NCBI RefSeq assembly: GCF_000316685.1
Contig: NC_019680.1
Span: 497,501 to 561,500, forward strand
Length of the DNA stretch: 64,000 nt
Direction of reading: 5' to 3'
From: Synechococcus sp. PCC 6312
Lineage (GTDB): Bacteria; Cyanobacteriota; Cyanobacteriia; Thermosynechococcales; Thermosynechococcaceae
Translations under genes and position numbers: made by a program
The notes under the pieces: model-generated
What the model was told of the DNA's origin: nothing
The model's database searches: none
What the model saw: only the letters and a program-made list of their open reading frames with translations
Shown: positions 8,294-18,533 of the stretch, in pieces
Layout: each line of letters starts with the position of its first letter
Position numbering within the stretch: the stretch's first letter is position 1

Positions 8294-9571
8294 ATGGTGA
8301 ATCCCCTCGACCCCACTGATTGGCCAATTGCCATTCGTGATTTGCCGGCCGATACCTATTTGGTTGGTGGGGCGGTGCGGGATGGATTACGGGGAGTTTT
8401 TCCAGGGGATTTAGATTTAGATTTTGTCACCCCAGCCCCAGCCATTCCCTTGGCGCAACAGTTAGCTCAAAAGTACCAGGCCAGTTTTGTCCTGTTAGAT
8501 GCCGCCCGACAAATTGCCCGAGTTGTCTTTCCCCAGGCCACCCTTGATTTTGCCCAACAGGTGGGGGACTCCCTAGAAGCAGATTTACATCGGCGCGACT
8601 TTACGATCAATGCTATTGCCTACGACCCACGCGGGAAGGTGATGGTTGATCCGCTGCATGGGCAAGTGGATATTGTCCAGAAACAAATTCGGATGATTTC
8701 TCTGGCAAATTTGCGTGATGATCCGTTACGAGTATTGCGCGCCTACCGCCAGGCCAGTCAATTAGGATTCATGATTACGTCCGATACCCGCGATGCCCTC
8801 AAAACAACGGCTCCCCAACTCATTCTGGTGGCCCCAGAGCGAATTCGCACCGAACTCAGTTATTTGTTAGCCAGTCCCGCAAGTCATCGCTACCTCCGCT
8901 GGGTCTGGGAGGATGGTGGGTTTGCCCATTGGTTGCCCCAAATTGATGAAACCGGCCTGGAACATTTAGCTTGCTTAGAAGCATGGCACAGAGCAGTAGA
9001 TCCTTGCTGGCAGAGCTTAGATCATTTTTTAGCTCAACCCTTGCTGACTAATCCTGGCCCCGGTGAACCCCGCAAACGCACCCTCGGCACTCTGAGTAAA
9101 CTGGCCTGTTTATTCAATGCTCAACCGGAACCAGAATTCATTCAACACACCTTAAGCCGCCTCACCTACAGCAACCGGGAAATAAAACTCATCCAAACCC
9201 TGCTCAAAACCTTGCCGCAACTGCCCCAGTCCATAGCTTTGAAGGCTCGCCGGGAACAATTTTTTCTCTTTCGTCAGGTTGGGTCTGCTTGGCCGGGCTT
9301 GGTCGGATTAGCGGTGGCGATGGGAATTGAACCAAAGGCTTTAGAGTCTCTGCACCAGGCCTGGTTAGATTTGGAAAACCCGATTGCCCATCCACCTTGT
9401 TTAATCACGGGGGCTGATTTAATTCGGGACTTTGGTTTGCGGCCTGGCCCCCTGATCGGTGAAATTCTCCAGGAGGTCTTAGAGGTTCAGGCCCGCGGGG
9501 AATTAACAACCAAAACAGAGGCCGGAGCCTGGGTTAGGGCTTATCTGGAGGCAGGGGGAAATCAGGGATAA
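8294..9571 (+). CDS. cca: tRNA nucleotidyltransferase (CCA- or A-adding)
   Basis: 425-residue class II tRNA nucleotidyltransferase that builds or repairs the tRNA 3' CCA end. The head domain shows YLVGGAVRDGL, the metal-binding DLDLDF (carboxylates near residue 40) and RRDFTINAIAYD. RDDPLRVLRAYR and ERIRTEL form the neck. Some cyanobacteria split the job between CC-adding and A-adding enzymes, so specificity is open. The tRNA-Cys gene in this window has no encoded CCA, which makes such an enzyme necessary. Confidence 0.88.
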   Translation: MVNPLDPTDWPIAIRDLPADTYLVGGAVRDGLRGVFPGDLDLDFVTPAPAIPLAQQLAQKYQASFVLLDAARQIARVVFPQATLDFAQQVGDSLEADLHRRDFTINAIAYDPRGKVMVDPLHGQVDIVQKQIRMISLANLRDDPLRVLRAYRQASQLGFMITSDTRDALKTTAPQLILVAPERIRTELSYLLASPASHRYLRWVWEDGGFAHWLPQIDETGLEHLACLEAWHRAVDPCWQSLDHFLAQPLLTNPGPGEPRKRTLGTLSKLACLFNAQPEPEFIQHTLSRLTYSNREIKLIQTLLKTLPQLPQSIALKARREQFFLFRQVGSAWPGLVGLAVAMGIEPKALESLHQAWLDLENPIAHPPCLITGADLIRDFGLRPGPLIGEILQEVLEVQARGELTTKTEAGAWVRAYLEAGGNQG

Positions 9572-9629
9572 GGTAATTCTTGTAAGCTAAGGAAACAAAG
9601 CTGTTCATCCACTTGAGTTGAGGTTGCTC

Positions 9630-11141
9630 GTGTTTAACTGGTTTCGCCGTGCATTGGGTAAAACTGAGGACAATGCGACTGTCGAGAACCAACCGGCATC
9701 TTCTGTGACAGAGGTTCCAGAAACAACTCACCCAGAAACAACCACAAACCTTGCCCCTGACGCTCCGATTGCGCCGCCTGAACCAGAAGCCACACCCACA
9801 CCTGAACCTGAAACTAAGGTTGATTACCTGGCCTGGGCCAAAGCCGCATTTAACAACATCCAGGCCCGGCAATCTCCAAACATTGCCCCATCATCACCCC
9901 CCAGCGAGGTTAGTTATCCGGCTATTTCCCCAGCAACCCCGACAACTGAATTCACTGAATCATCCGACTCCCCTGTTATGACGGCCGAACTGTCGGAATC
10001 TCCACCACCAGAATCACCGCCAACCATCACAATTCAAGCCTCTACGCCTGTCCCCATTACCGAGACTCCAGAATCAGAGAGTTTTAGACCAGAGCTCAGT
10101 CCCACCCTACCAGAACCTGCCCCGATTCCTCTGGCTTTGGATGAAGGATTCTTATGGTCAGCGGAAGTCTTGGCCAGCCAGGGTCGCCGTCCCGAAGATG
10201 TGGATATTGAAGAAATTACTTGGTTGCAAAAACTGCGGCAGGGTTTAGGGAAAACTCGCCGGGGCCTGGTGAATCAACTCAAAGCCGTAGTGGGACGTGG
10301 GCCATTGGGGGCTGATGCGGTTGAAGAGATTGAATCCCTCTTGCTCCAGGCCGACGTTGGGGTGGCAGCCACCGATAAAATCATCCAGGCCCTGCAAACC
10401 AAAATCCGTCAAGATGCCCTCCCCGCCGACCAGGCCATTGATTACCTAAAACAAATTCTCCGGGATGTCCTCGAAGAACCCTTCCAAAAGGGGTACGATC
10501 CCAACTTTGCCCCCCAAAAACAACGACTGAATATTTGGCTGATGACGGGGGTGAACGGGGTTGGCAAAACAACAACGATTGGCAAAATTGCCCATGTGGC
10601 CAGTACATCGGGGTATCTCTGTTTGGTGGCAGCGGCAGATACGTTTCGAGCCGCGGCAGTAGAACAGGTAAAAATTTGGGCGGCCCGTAGTGGCGTAGAG
10701 GTGATTGCCAACCCTGGAAAAAATACAGATCCGGCGGCTGTGGTCTTTGATGGCATTAGCGCAGCCCAATCTCGCCACTGTGAACTCCTGTTGATTGATA
10801 CCGCCGGCCGGTTGCAGAACAAACAAAACCTGATGGAAGAACTGAGGAAAATTCGCCGGATTGTAGATAAAAAAGCTCCTGATGCCCACATTGAATCCCT
10901 CTTGGTTTTAGATGCCAGCCTTGGACAAAATGGACTGCGCCAGGCCCAGGTGTTTGCTGAAGCAGCTCAATTAACGGGGGTGGTGATTACCAAACTAGAT
11001 GGCACAGCCAAAGGGGGAGTTGCCCTCGCCGTTGTCCAAGAACTAGGCTTACCAATTCGCTTTATTGGGGCGGGGGAAGGGATTAAGGATTTACGTCCCT
11101 TTTCCAGTTATGAGTTTGTTGAGGCCTTATTGAGTGGCTAA
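9630..11141 (+). CDS. ftsY: Signal recognition particle receptor FtsY
   Basis: 503-residue SRP receptor GTPase that docks ribosome-nascent chain complexes at the membrane. Residues ~10-170 are a low-complexity acidic Pro/Thr/Glu-rich region, longer than many A-domains. Then come the N domain and the G domain with GVNGVGKTTTIGK (Walker A), DTAGR and TKLDGTAKGG. I chose GTG 9630 because the mature start MFNWFRR matches the family and GAGG lies six bases before it; a TTG at 9618 is in frame. Complete at the C-terminus. Confidence 0.92.
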   Translation: MFNWFRRALGKTEDNATVENQPASSVTEVPETTHPETTTNLAPDAPIAPPEPEATPTPEPETKVDYLAWAKAAFNNIQARQSPNIAPSSPPSEVSYPAISPATPTTEFTESSDSPVMTAELSESPPPESPPTITIQASTPVPITETPESESFRPELSPTLPEPAPIPLALDEGFLWSAEVLASQGRRPEDVDIEEITWLQKLRQGLGKTRRGLVNQLKAVVGRGPLGADAVEEIESLLLQADVGVAATDKIIQALQTKIRQDALPADQAIDYLKQILRDVLEEPFQKGYDPNFAPQKQRLNIWLMTGVNGVGKTTTIGKIAHVASTSGYLCLVAAADTFRAAAVEQVKIWAARSGVEVIANPGKNTDPAAVVFDGISAAQSRHCELLLIDTAGRLQNKQNLMEELRKIRRIVDKKAPDAHIESLLVLDASLGQNGLRQAQVFAEAAQLTGVVITKLDGTAKGGVALAVVQELGLPIRFIGAGEGIKDLRPFSSYEFVEALLSG

Positions 11142-11287
11142 AGTCATGCAGATGTGAGCAATTTCTGCCATCCGCATCATGAATCATTTTCAGAAACGTC
11201 ACCAGGCCATGGGTATGACGGGTGAGTCAAGCCGACTTGAGGCAATATTGAACTATCTCGGACATTAAGACCAAAAGAGGCGCAACA

Positions 11288-12688
11288 ATGGCAGAGGTAA
11301 TTGGCGGGCGGTATGAAGTCATTACTGAGTTGGGACGAAAGCCGGGAAAGCGTACCTATCGGGTCAAGGATTTACAAACATCGGATGAATGTATCCTCAA
11401 GCGGCTGAGTTTTGGCGAGGACATGGCCTGGGAAGATGTGCAACTGTTTGAGCGAGAAACCCAAGTCCTCCAGGCCCTCTATCACCCAGCAATTCCTAAG
11501 TATCGGGATGGTTTTGAGATCAGTTTATCTTCGGGACAGGGGTTTGCCCTTGTGCAAGATTATATTCCCGCCCCATCTCTCGCCCAGTCTCTCACCGCCG
11601 GCCGCCTTTGGACAGAATCCCAACTCAAAACCCTAGCCAAACAATTACTGGATATTTTGATTTATCTCCACAGCCATTCCCCACCTGTTATCCATCGGGA
11701 TATTAAACCCAGCAACATTCTCTGGGATGAACTCCGCCAGCAAGCCTACTTAGTTGATTTTGGGGCCGTCCAGACGGTGATTTCTGGAGCCACGCGTACG
11801 GTTGTTGGTACCTATGGCTATATGCCCCCGGAACAGTTTGGCGGCCGATCTGTCCCTGCCTCTGACCTGTATGCCTTAGGGGCGACCCTGATTCACTTAG
11901 CCAGTGGCCAGAATCCTGCTGATATTCCCCAAGAAAATCAACGCTTACAATTTAGCAATCTCGTTAATCTCTCTCCCGGCTTTGTCCATTGGCTCCAACA
12001 ACTCCTTGAACCTGGCCTGGATAAACGCCTCAATTCTGCCCAGGCCGCCCTTAGGAAACTCAACAACAGTCACGACTGGGCCAGAACCCAAAGCCAACTG
12101 AGTCAACCGGAACACAGTAAAGTCCTCTGGCTACAAAAAACCGATGAACTAGAAATTATTATTCCTCCGGCTCGGACACAAGGAGGGGTGGGGCTTGGTG
12201 GGCTAATATTTTTAGGGGCTTTTGCCTTGGCCTGGAACTCTTTTATTTTTTTCTGGACTGGGTTTTCTCTACTTGCACCCTTTCCCATTAATCTTGCCTT
12301 TGGCCTATTCTCAATTCCTTTTTGGGTTGCCGGCATTGGCATGGCTGGCCTGGTCTTTTTTGGCCTGTTTGGCAAAGTCCGCCTCAAGATTACCAGTGAG
12401 ACAATTAGTCAAACCTTTGAACTCTTTGGTTTTCGCAAACAAGTCACACCCTCCAGTTCTCGCAGTTCCATTACCCAAATTGAACACCAAGTCCGCCACT
12501 ACACCAAAGATAGCGATGGGGATCGCGTCACCGTCCAACCAGATCTGATCATTTGGGCCGGGACACGCCAGTATAACTTGGGAGGTAAAGGCTTACTCAG
12601 TGATCCAGAAATCGAATGGTTAGCCAATGCCCTCAGCCAGTATCTTGAGATTCCCCTCAAAGTCAAAGCTAAATCGGAGGGGGCATAA
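11288..12688 (+). CDS. Membrane-anchored Ser/Thr protein kinase
   Basis: 466-residue eukaryotic-type kinase. The kinase domain covers about residues 8-260: glycine-poor ATP loop, ERETQVLQAL helix, HRDIKPSNILWD catalytic loop, VDFGAVQ metal site, and the GTYGYMPPEQ activation segment. After a linker, two hydrophobic segments (about residues 310-365) anchor it, followed by a ~95-residue C-terminal part with no family I recognise. Catalytic residues look intact. No partner phosphatase or clear target lies nearby. Confidence 0.88.
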   Translation: MAEVIGGRYEVITELGRKPGKRTYRVKDLQTSDECILKRLSFGEDMAWEDVQLFERETQVLQALYHPAIPKYRDGFEISLSSGQGFALVQDYIPAPSLAQSLTAGRLWTESQLKTLAKQLLDILIYLHSHSPPVIHRDIKPSNILWDELRQQAYLVDFGAVQTVISGATRTVVGTYGYMPPEQFGGRSVPASDLYALGATLIHLASGQNPADIPQENQRLQFSNLVNLSPGFVHWLQQLLEPGLDKRLNSAQAALRKLNNSHDWARTQSQLSQPEHSKVLWLQKTDELEIIIPPARTQGGVGLGGLIFLGAFALAWNSFIFFWTGFSLLAPFPINLAFGLFSIPFWVAGIGMAGLVFFGLFGKVRLKITSETISQTFELFGFRKQVTPSSSRSSITQIEHQVRHYTKDSDGDRVTVQPDLIIWAGTRQYNLGGKGLLSDPEIEWLANALSQYLEIPLKVKAKSEGA

Positions 12689-12716
12689 TCTAGCTATCGG
12701 CTGTTGGCTCGGAACA

Positions 12717-12820
12717 TATAGTGTTACGCAGACTGTTTTGAGAGAGTAGAAATCTTGAAAAACTTCCCATAAAGTATTTTCTGACTTGTTTTTGTCCAGC
12801 CCTAAATGAGTAATACTATA
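12717..12820 (+). mobile_element. MITE-like element, copy 2
   Basis: Same family as copy 1: starts TATAGTGTTACGCAGACTG, contains GAGAGAGTAGAAATCTT, ends GAGTAATACTATA. Ends are inverted repeats flanked by TA. It sits in the 311-base gap upstream of hemA and could affect that promoter. The rest of the gap (12821-12999) shows no gene. Confidence 0.78.
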
Positions 12821-12999
12821 CCTAACATGAATGGCCTGACTATGATTTGCCTCAGGAGGGGATTAGGCCCGGTCATCCAGGACGGTCTCACCCCATAGCC
12901 TTCTGTCCTTAATGTGCTGGCTAACGCTATAGGATAAAATTAGGCCACGCTTCAAAAGTTTTTTAAACTCTCAAGAATTATACTCCGAGATAAATACCG

Positions 13000-14280
13000 A
13001 TGAATATTGCTGTGATTGGCTTGACCCATAAAACGGCTCCGGTGGAAGTGCGTGAAAAACTGAGTGTTCCAGAGGAAGTTCGGGAAAGAGCCACGAGCCA
13101 TTTGTGCAGCTATCCCCACATCCAAGAAGCAACCATCCTGAGTACCTGTAATCGTCTGGAAATTTATATTGTTACTTCGGATACTGACAACGGTGTTCGG
13201 GAAGTAAATCAGTTTCTGAGTGAGTGGAGTCATTGTCCCCTCCGGCAATTACGCCCCTATCTATTTATCCTCCTCCACCAAGATGCGATCATGCACCTGA
13301 TGCGGGTTGCGGCGGGCCTGGACAGTTTAGTACTCGGAGAGGGGCAAATTCTCTCCCAAGTTAAACGGGCCCACCAACTGGGGCAGCAGTATAAAGGAGT
13401 CGGGCCAATCCTGAATCGCCTCTTCAAAGATGCCATCGCTGCGGGCAAGCGGGTGCGAACTGATACCAATATTGGCACAGGGGCCGTCTCGATTAGTTCG
13501 GCGGCTGTAGAACTCGCAGATTTGCGGATTAATAATTTACCCAATTGTCGGATTGTTGTGATTGGGGCAGGGAAAATGTCGCGCTTAGTTGTCCAACATT
13601 TACTGGCTCGGAACGTCCAGCACATGGTGATTGTTAATCGCACCTTAGAACGGGCCCAAGAGTTAGCGCAACAGTTTCCGGAAGCAGAGTTTGATCTCCA
13701 TGTCATGGCGGATTTATTGCCCGTTGTTGCCAATGCCGATTTAGTGTTTACCGGAACAGCAGCCACAGAGCCAATTTTAGAGCGGGATTCCTTAGCTCAC
13801 GTGATGAATAACGGGCGGCTCTTGTCCATTATTGATATTGCTGTGCCTCGGAATGTTCATGCCAATGTGACGGAACTTGCCCAAGTACAATTGTTTAATG
13901 TGGATGACCTAGAATCCGTAGTCGCCCAAAACCAGGAAGCCCGCCGCCTGATGGCCCTCGAAGCTGAAGCGATGCTAGAGGAAGAACTGGCTAACTTTAA
14001 TGCCTGGTGGCATTCCCTGGCAGCGGTTCCAACCATTCGCTGTTTGCGGAACAAAATTGAAACCATTCGCACCCAAGAGTTGGAAAAAGCCCTTTCACGG
14101 TTAGGAACAGAATTTGCCGAGAAGCACCAAGGGGTGATTGAAGCGATGACCCGCACCATGATTAACAAAATTCTCCATGAGCCAACGGTGCAACTCCAGG
14201 CCCACCAAGACTTAGCCAGCCGCCAACGGGCCATTCAAACGCTCCACGAATTATTTAACCTGGATGTGGTGGAAACCTAA
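13000..14280 (+). CDS. hemA: Glutamyl-tRNA reductase
   Basis: 426-residue enzyme that reduces glutamyl-tRNA to glutamate-1-semialdehyde, the first committed step of heme and chlorophyll synthesis. The N-terminal catalytic domain carries [13 protein letters not shown] and the nucleophile Cys50 in [10 protein letters not shown]. The NADPH domain has [10 protein letters not shown] near residues 188-197, and a helical dimerisation domain ends the protein. Length is normal. MITE copy 2 lies about 180 bases upstream of the start. The ABC ATPase gene follows after ten bases. Confidence 0.95.
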   Translation: MNIAVIGLTHKTAPVEVREKLSVPEEVRERATSHLCSYPHIQEATILSTCNRLEIYIVTSDTDNGVREVNQFLSEWSHCPLRQLRPYLFILLHQDAIMHLMRVAAGLDSLVLGEGQILSQVKRAHQLGQQYKGVGPILNRLFKDAIAAGKRVRTDTNIGTGAVSISSAAVELADLRINNLPNCRIVVIGAGKMSRLVVQHLLARNVQHMVIVNRTLERAQELAQQFPEAEFDLHVMADLLPVVANADLVFTGTAATEPILERDSLAHVMNNGRLLSIIDIAVPRNVHANVTELAQVQLFNVDDLESVVAQNQEARRLMALEAEAMLEEELANFNAWWHSLAAVPTIRCLRNKIETIRTQELEKALSRLGTEFAEKHQGVIEAMTRTMINKILHEPTVQLQAHQDLASRQRAIQTLHELFNLDVVET

Positions 14281-14289
14281 CCCCAACCC

Positions 14290-15060
14290 ATGCCCGATTC
14301 TCCTGAAATTCCTGCTCCAGGCCCAATCATTGTTGCCACAGATGTCCACAAGTGGTACGGCAATTTTCATGCGCTTAAAGGCGTGAGTTTAAGGGTCGAA
14401 CTGGGGCAAGTGGTGGTGATTATGGGCCCCTCTGGTTCGGGAAAATCCACCTTTATTCGGACATTTAATGCTCTAGAGGAGTTTCAGTCTGGGGAGATTG
14501 TCATTGACGGGATGGTCTTGGCTGGGAATGTGGAAAATGTAGAGAATATTGAGCAGATTCGCCGGGAAGTGGGGATGGTGTTTCAGCAGTTTAATTTATT
14601 TCCCCATTTAACGGTCTTGCAGAATATTACCTTGGCACCGCGCTGGGTGAGAGGTTGGTCAAAAACAAAACGGGATGAGATTGCCTTGCAACTGTTAGAG
14701 CGGGTTGGCATCTTAGAACAGGCCCATAAGTTTCCTGGCCAACTTTCTGGGGGGCAGCAACAACGGGTGGCCATTGCCCGAGCCTTGGCGATGCAGCCGA
14801 AAATTATGCTCTTTGATGAACCAACTTCAGCCCTAGACCCGGAAATGGTGCGAGAAGTGTTGGATGCAATGCGGGGCCTGGTTGCCAGTGGCATGACGAT
14901 GGTGATTGTTACCCATGAGGTCGGGTTTGCCCGAGAGGTGGCGGATCAGGTGGTCTTTATGGATCAGGGACAAATTATTGAGATGGCTCCACCCCAAAAG
15001 TTTTTTTATCAGCCCCAGATGGCGCGCACCCAGCAATTCCTGTCCCAAATTATTCCTTAG
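14290..15060 (+). CDS. Polar amino-acid ABC transporter ATP-binding protein (GlnQ-like)
   Basis: 256-residue ATPase with Walker A GPSGSGKST, Q-loop FQQFNLFPH, signature LSGGQQQRVAIARAL and Walker B IMLFDEPTSALD. These match the GlnQ/HisP subfamily that powers amino-acid uptake. No binding protein or permease is adjacent, so it must serve a transporter encoded elsewhere. It starts ten bases after hemA and its end overlaps the crr6 gene on the other strand by 11 bases. Confidence 0.88.
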   Translation: MPDSPEIPAPGPIIVATDVHKWYGNFHALKGVSLRVELGQVVVIMGPSGSGKSTFIRTFNALEEFQSGEIVIDGMVLAGNVENVENIEQIRREVGMVFQQFNLFPHLTVLQNITLAPRWVRGWSKTKRDEIALQLLERVGILEQAHKFPGQLSGGQQQRVAIARALAMQPKIMLFDEPTSALDPEMVREVLDAMRGLVASGMTMVIVTHEVGFAREVADQVVFMDQGQIIEMAPPQKFFYQPQMARTQQFLSQIIP

Positions 15061-15562
15061 AAACTCTCTCAACTGGCCCACGATCCCGTAACACCTGAAA
15101 AAAATCGTGATCGAGTTCATAGCCAAACATTTCCGCCAGCGAGCGAATCCGCCCTTCTCCAGGTAGTTTATGGCGTTCTAACCAGTCCCAAAGGGTTAGG
15201 GCTTTGTGCATCACAAAAATATCCAGGCCTTGGGGGTTGAACTGAATGCCCTGTTGACGGCTAAATTGATGGGGAATCAGCATGGCTGCGTAACGCACCA
15301 ATTCACCATTGCGCCAATCAAGGAAAAACGGCAACCAAGGATAGCGAGTATCGAGGGCAATAAACCACAGTCGCACCGGGGCTAATTCTGACAGTTCCAG
15401 GTCTGGTTCTTCCGGGGGGCGGGGATAGGTAACGTTAAAGCCAAGTTTCTGCTCATGAACAGTTATATCTGGAGTGGCTAACCAGGCCTGGAGGCAGTTG
15501 TTCACAGCCCTTAAGTCGAGGGCATCAATTTCTGGGGGGGCTAAGGAAATAATTTCAGACAC
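15050..15562 (-). CDS. crr6: CRR6-type NDH-1 assembly factor (DUF1817)
   Basis: Matches the CRR6 family, which in plants and cyanobacteria helps mature the NdhI subunit of the photosynthetic NDH-1 complex. The conserved WFIALDTRYPWLPFFLDWR and ELVRYAAMLIPHQFS segments support this. The frame is open to a TTG at 15598, but GTG 15562 (MSEIISLAPPEI) fits the family start better; 170 residues from there. Convergent with and overlapping the ABC ATPase gene by 11 bases. Function is from family knowledge. Confidence 0.8.
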   Translation of the reverse strand: MSEIISLAPPEIDALDLRAVNNCLQAWLATPDITVHEQKLGFNVTYPRPPEEPDLELSELAPVRLWFIALDTRYPWLPFFLDWRNGELVRYAAMLIPHQFSRQQGIQFNPQGLDIFVMHKALTLWDWLERHKLPGEGRIRSLAEMFGYELDHDFFQVLRDRGPVERVSKE

Positions 15563-15610
15563 GGGTTCAGAAGAGAGAAAAGAGCAGGGAGGAGCCAAGA
15601 AAGAAGTCTT

Positions 15611-16558
15611 CTAGCCAGGAATTTTGCCTAACTTAATCAGCCGCGACCGAAAATCAGGGATTGTCAAATTTAAGCCAGTTTCTAGGGGGACTTGGGGCTC
15701 CCAACCAAGGAGGGTGCGGGCTTTGGTAATATCCGGTTGCCGACGTTGGGGATCATCAGAGGGCAAGGGATTAAATTGAATCGCCACAGTCGGATCAATA
15801 ATGGCTTGAATCTTTTGGGCCAATTCCAAGACGGTATATTCCCCAGGATTACCAATATTAATTGGCCCAGGATGATCTCCATTCATCAGCCAAATCATCC
15901 CTTCGACTAAATCAGAGACATAACAAAAACTTCGCGTTTGGGAGCCATCTCCATAGACCGTTAAGGGAATTCCCTGGAGGGCCTGGACAATAAAATTACT
16001 GACAACTCGCCCATCATTCACCTGCATCCGGGGGCCATAGGTGTTGAAAATCCGAATAACGCGAATATCCACATTATTTTGACGTTGGTAATCAAAAGTC
16101 AGAGTTTCCGCAACCCGTTTACCTTCGTCATAGCAACTGCGAATACCGATGGGATTGACATTGCCCCAATAGTCTTCAGTTTGTGGATGAATTTTCGGAT
16201 CCCCATAGACTTCAGAGGTTGAGGCCAAGAGAAAACGAGCCTTAATCCGTTTTGCCAAGCCCAGCATATTTAGGGTTCCCATCACATTGGTTTTGATGGT
16301 TTTCACGGGATTGTATTGATAATGCACCGGAGAAGCAGGACAGGCCAGGTGATAAATTTGCTCAACTTCCAAGCGGATCGGCTCAGTTACATCATGGCGA
16401 ATCAGTTCAAAATTGGGGTTTCCCAGCCAGTGGCTAATATTAGACTTATCTCCCGTAAAGTAATTATCGAGACAAATCACTTCATGGCCCGCTTCCATCA
16501 GCCGATCAACTAGATGGGACCCAATAAACCCTGTACCGCCCGTGACTAAAATTCGCAT
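15611..16558 (-). CDS. UDP-glucuronate decarboxylase (UDP-xylose synthase)
   Basis: 315-residue extended SDR that converts UDP-glucuronate to UDP-xylose for polysaccharide synthesis. The NAD site is [10 protein letters not shown] at residues 7-16. The catalytic region reads STSEVYGDP and [11 protein letters not shown] (YxxxK), and FNTYGPRM follows; together these distinguish UXS from epimerases. Family length is normal. It is upstream of crr6 on the same strand and with rml genes and two glycosyltransferases indicates surface-polysaccharide capacity. Confidence 0.88.
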   Translation of the reverse strand: MRILVTGGTGFIGSHLVDRLMEAGHEVICLDNYFTGDKSNISHWLGNPNFELIRHDVTEPIRLEVEQIYHLACPASPVHYQYNPVKTIKTNVMGTLNMLGLAKRIKARFLLASTSEVYGDPKIHPQTEDYWGNVNPIGIRSCYDEGKRVAETLTFDYQRQNNVDIRVIRIFNTYGPRMQVNDGRVVSNFIVQALQGIPLTVYGDGSQTRSFCYVSDLVEGMIWLMNGDHPGPINIGNPGEYTVLELAQKIQAIIDPTVAIQFNPLPSDDPQRRQPDITKARTLLGWEPQVPLETGLNLTIPDFRSRLIKLGKIPG

Positions 16559-16669
16559 TTTTCCGATCCTGCTGACTCGTGACTAATTATAAAGGGCTGC
16601 TTGGGCCGGCCTGGTTAACCTTCCTACTCAATTTAGGGTAGTTATGGAGTCTATGAACTCTTCAGCCTG

Positions 16670-17446
16670 CTACATACCCATGATTGAATAACCTGCATCT
16701 ACATAGATCACCTGCCCAGTAATGCCAGTGGATAGATCGCTACTTAAAAAGGCTGCGGTTTGACCGACTTCAGTTTGGGTAACCGTGCGGCGGAGAGGGG
16801 CTGTGGCTTCAACGTGATGGATCATGTCTAATATCCCGCCCACGGCAGAAGAGGCTAGTGTCCGAATGGGGCCGGCGGAAATGGCATTAACCCTAACTTG
16901 CTGGGGGCCAAACTCGGCGGCTAAGTAACGGACGTTCATTTCTAAAGCGGCTTTGGCAATGCCCATGATATTGTAATTGGGAATGACCCGAACCCCCCCC
17001 AAATAGGTCAAGGTTGTGATGGAGCCACCATGGGTCATGAGGGGCTTTGCAGCTTGGGCCAGACTAATCAGGGAATAAGCACTCACATCTAGGGCAAGGT
17101 TAAAACCATCCTGGGAGACAGCACTAAAATCGCCCCCCAAATCATCCTTATTGGCAAAGGCAAGACAATGAATCAGGGTATCAAGGCGACCCCATTTGGT
17201 TTGAACAGTTTGAAAAAGATCAGACACTAACTCCGGTTGTTGGACATCTAGGGGCAGAATCAAACTGGGATGCAAGGGTTCAACCAGTTCTCGGACTTTT
17301 TGTTCACTGCGGCCCCGCTCATCGGGTAAAAACGTAATGGCCAGTTCAGCCCCGGCCTGGTGGAGTTGTTGGGCAATGGCCCAGGCGATAGAACGATTGT
17401 TTGCAATCCCAGTCACTAAGGCAAATTTTCCAGTCAAATCGAGCAT
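16670..17446 (-). CDS. fabI: Enoyl-[acyl-carrier-protein] reductase (NADH)
   Basis: 258-residue SDR catalysing the last reduction of each fatty-acid elongation cycle. It begins MLDLTGKFALVTGIANNRSIAWAIA, the typical FabI N-terminus with the atypical NAD loop, and has YNIMGIAKAALE providing the YX6K catalytic pair. GPIRTLAS and the C-terminal TGQVIYVDAGYSIMGM are family hallmarks. ATG 17446 is preferred over a start eight codons upstream, which would add residues absent from the family. Confidence 0.93.
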   Translation of the reverse strand: MLDLTGKFALVTGIANNRSIAWAIAQQLHQAGAELAITFLPDERGRSEQKVRELVEPLHPSLILPLDVQQPELVSDLFQTVQTKWGRLDTLIHCLAFANKDDLGGDFSAVSQDGFNLALDVSAYSLISLAQAAKPLMTHGGSITTLTYLGGVRVIPNYNIMGIAKAALEMNVRYLAAEFGPQQVRVNAISAGPIRTLASSAVGGILDMIHHVEATAPLRRTVTQTEVGQTAAFLSSDLSTGITGQVIYVDAGYSIMGM

Positions 17447-17533
17447 AGGGGATTCCCGGCCAATGAACAAAGAACCAAGCCAACCCCAATTGTACCCCTC
17501 GAAGTTGCCGGCACTGAATCTGGAGGGGCAGGG

Positions 17534-18136
17534 TTAATCGGTGGCCATTGCGTCCATGAGCATTTGGGGAAATTTTGGTAAAACCCGATGACATTGGTTG
17601 ATAAAGTTGGCTAGCCACTGCTTCAGGTAACTTTCTTGATCAGGGTGTAAATGACTATGCTGGCCTGGAGCAAAACTTGGTTTGTAGGTAATATACCCTG
17701 AATCCCCAACTTCAAAATCCGCCAACCAGGCCGAGATAGGTTTTGCACCACGCCAATAATTCCGAACAATGACTTTGCCAAGGTAGCGTTGAGCCACAAG
17801 CGTTGCTTCGTTGAAAGTCCCGAGCCACGTTTCTAAATCTGCTTGAGTTGGGAGCAGTTCTTTGATGGCCGACTTCTTCTGGATTTGCAGCAGGCCAAGG
17901 ATTTGTGATTCTAAATTCTGCAAAGAGGTGATTGCCTGGCGATTTTTCTGGAGGTCTTGATGAATATTAACTAAGGTAGCCAGTTGTTGCTGTTGAGAGG
18001 GAAGCAGGGCTTTGATCCGATTTAAGAGCAGCAGGTCGTGAGTAATCAGGAGATTAATTTCTTCGATCAGTAACGAATTAGTCTGTTGTTGGAGCCACCG
18101 CCGCAGATAATAAATTTGGGTTGAAGTCAAGCTCAT
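17534..18136 (-). CDS. Hypothetical protein, helical
   Basis: 200-residue soluble protein that I do not recognise. It is rich in Leu, Gln and Ile, with long predicted helices in residues ~5-105, and has a Trp/Tyr-containing C-terminal half (RNYWRGAKPISAWLADFEV). A heptad-like pattern suggests a coiled-coil or four-helix bundle. The frame is open to 18217, but the upstream part (Cys- and Leu-rich) looks untranslated, so ATG 18136 is chosen. It lies 87 bases upstream of fabI on the same strand and may be cotranscribed. Confidence 0.7.
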   Translation of the reverse strand: MSLTSTQIYYLRRWLQQQTNSLLIEEINLLITHDLLLLNRIKALLPSQQQQLATLVNIHQDLQKNRQAITSLQNLESQILGLLQIQKKSAIKELLPTQADLETWLGTFNEATLVAQRYLGKVIVRNYWRGAKPISAWLADFEVGDSGYITYKPSFAPGQHSHLHPDQESYLKQWLANFINQCHRVLPKFPQMLMDAMATD

Positions 18137-18378
18137 CTTAATCCCCCGACACATCCTGCATAGGAACAACTTGAGGCAAATCAAAAATACACAGGGCCTG
18201 GAGCCGAAGATCTCCAAGCGTCTTTAGTTCATCAATGGGTGACTAGCCCTGCGTCTGATGCCAATCAAATCACAGGCAAACAATAAATAAGTGTAGTCTT
18301 TGTTACAAGCGCAAAAAATTAATAAAAAGGCCCACTTCCTTAAAATCTTTATCTTGCTTTTGAGATTTATCCAGAACT

Positions 18379-18484
18379 GTCGCCTGACTCAGTTAGGGCT
18401 CTGATTGGGACACATTAGAAAATGCTGTATGGGCGGCCTTTTTAAGATTTCTACTCTCTCAAAACGGTCTGCGTCACGCCATAT
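18379..18484 (-). mobile_element. MITE-like element, copy 3 (reversed)
   Basis: Reverse-orientation copy: contains AAGATTTCTACTCTCTCA then GGTCTGCGTCACGCCATAT at its end. The left end is more diverged (GACTCAGTTAGGGCTCTGATT). It lies between ntcA and the hypothetical gene on the same strand. The remaining gap from 18137 to 18533 is AT-rich with no gene seen. Confidence 0.7.
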
Positions 18485-18533
18485 CAGTAGATTTTGATAC
18501 TTGCTTTTCTCAAGCTGACGGAATGTCGCAAAG

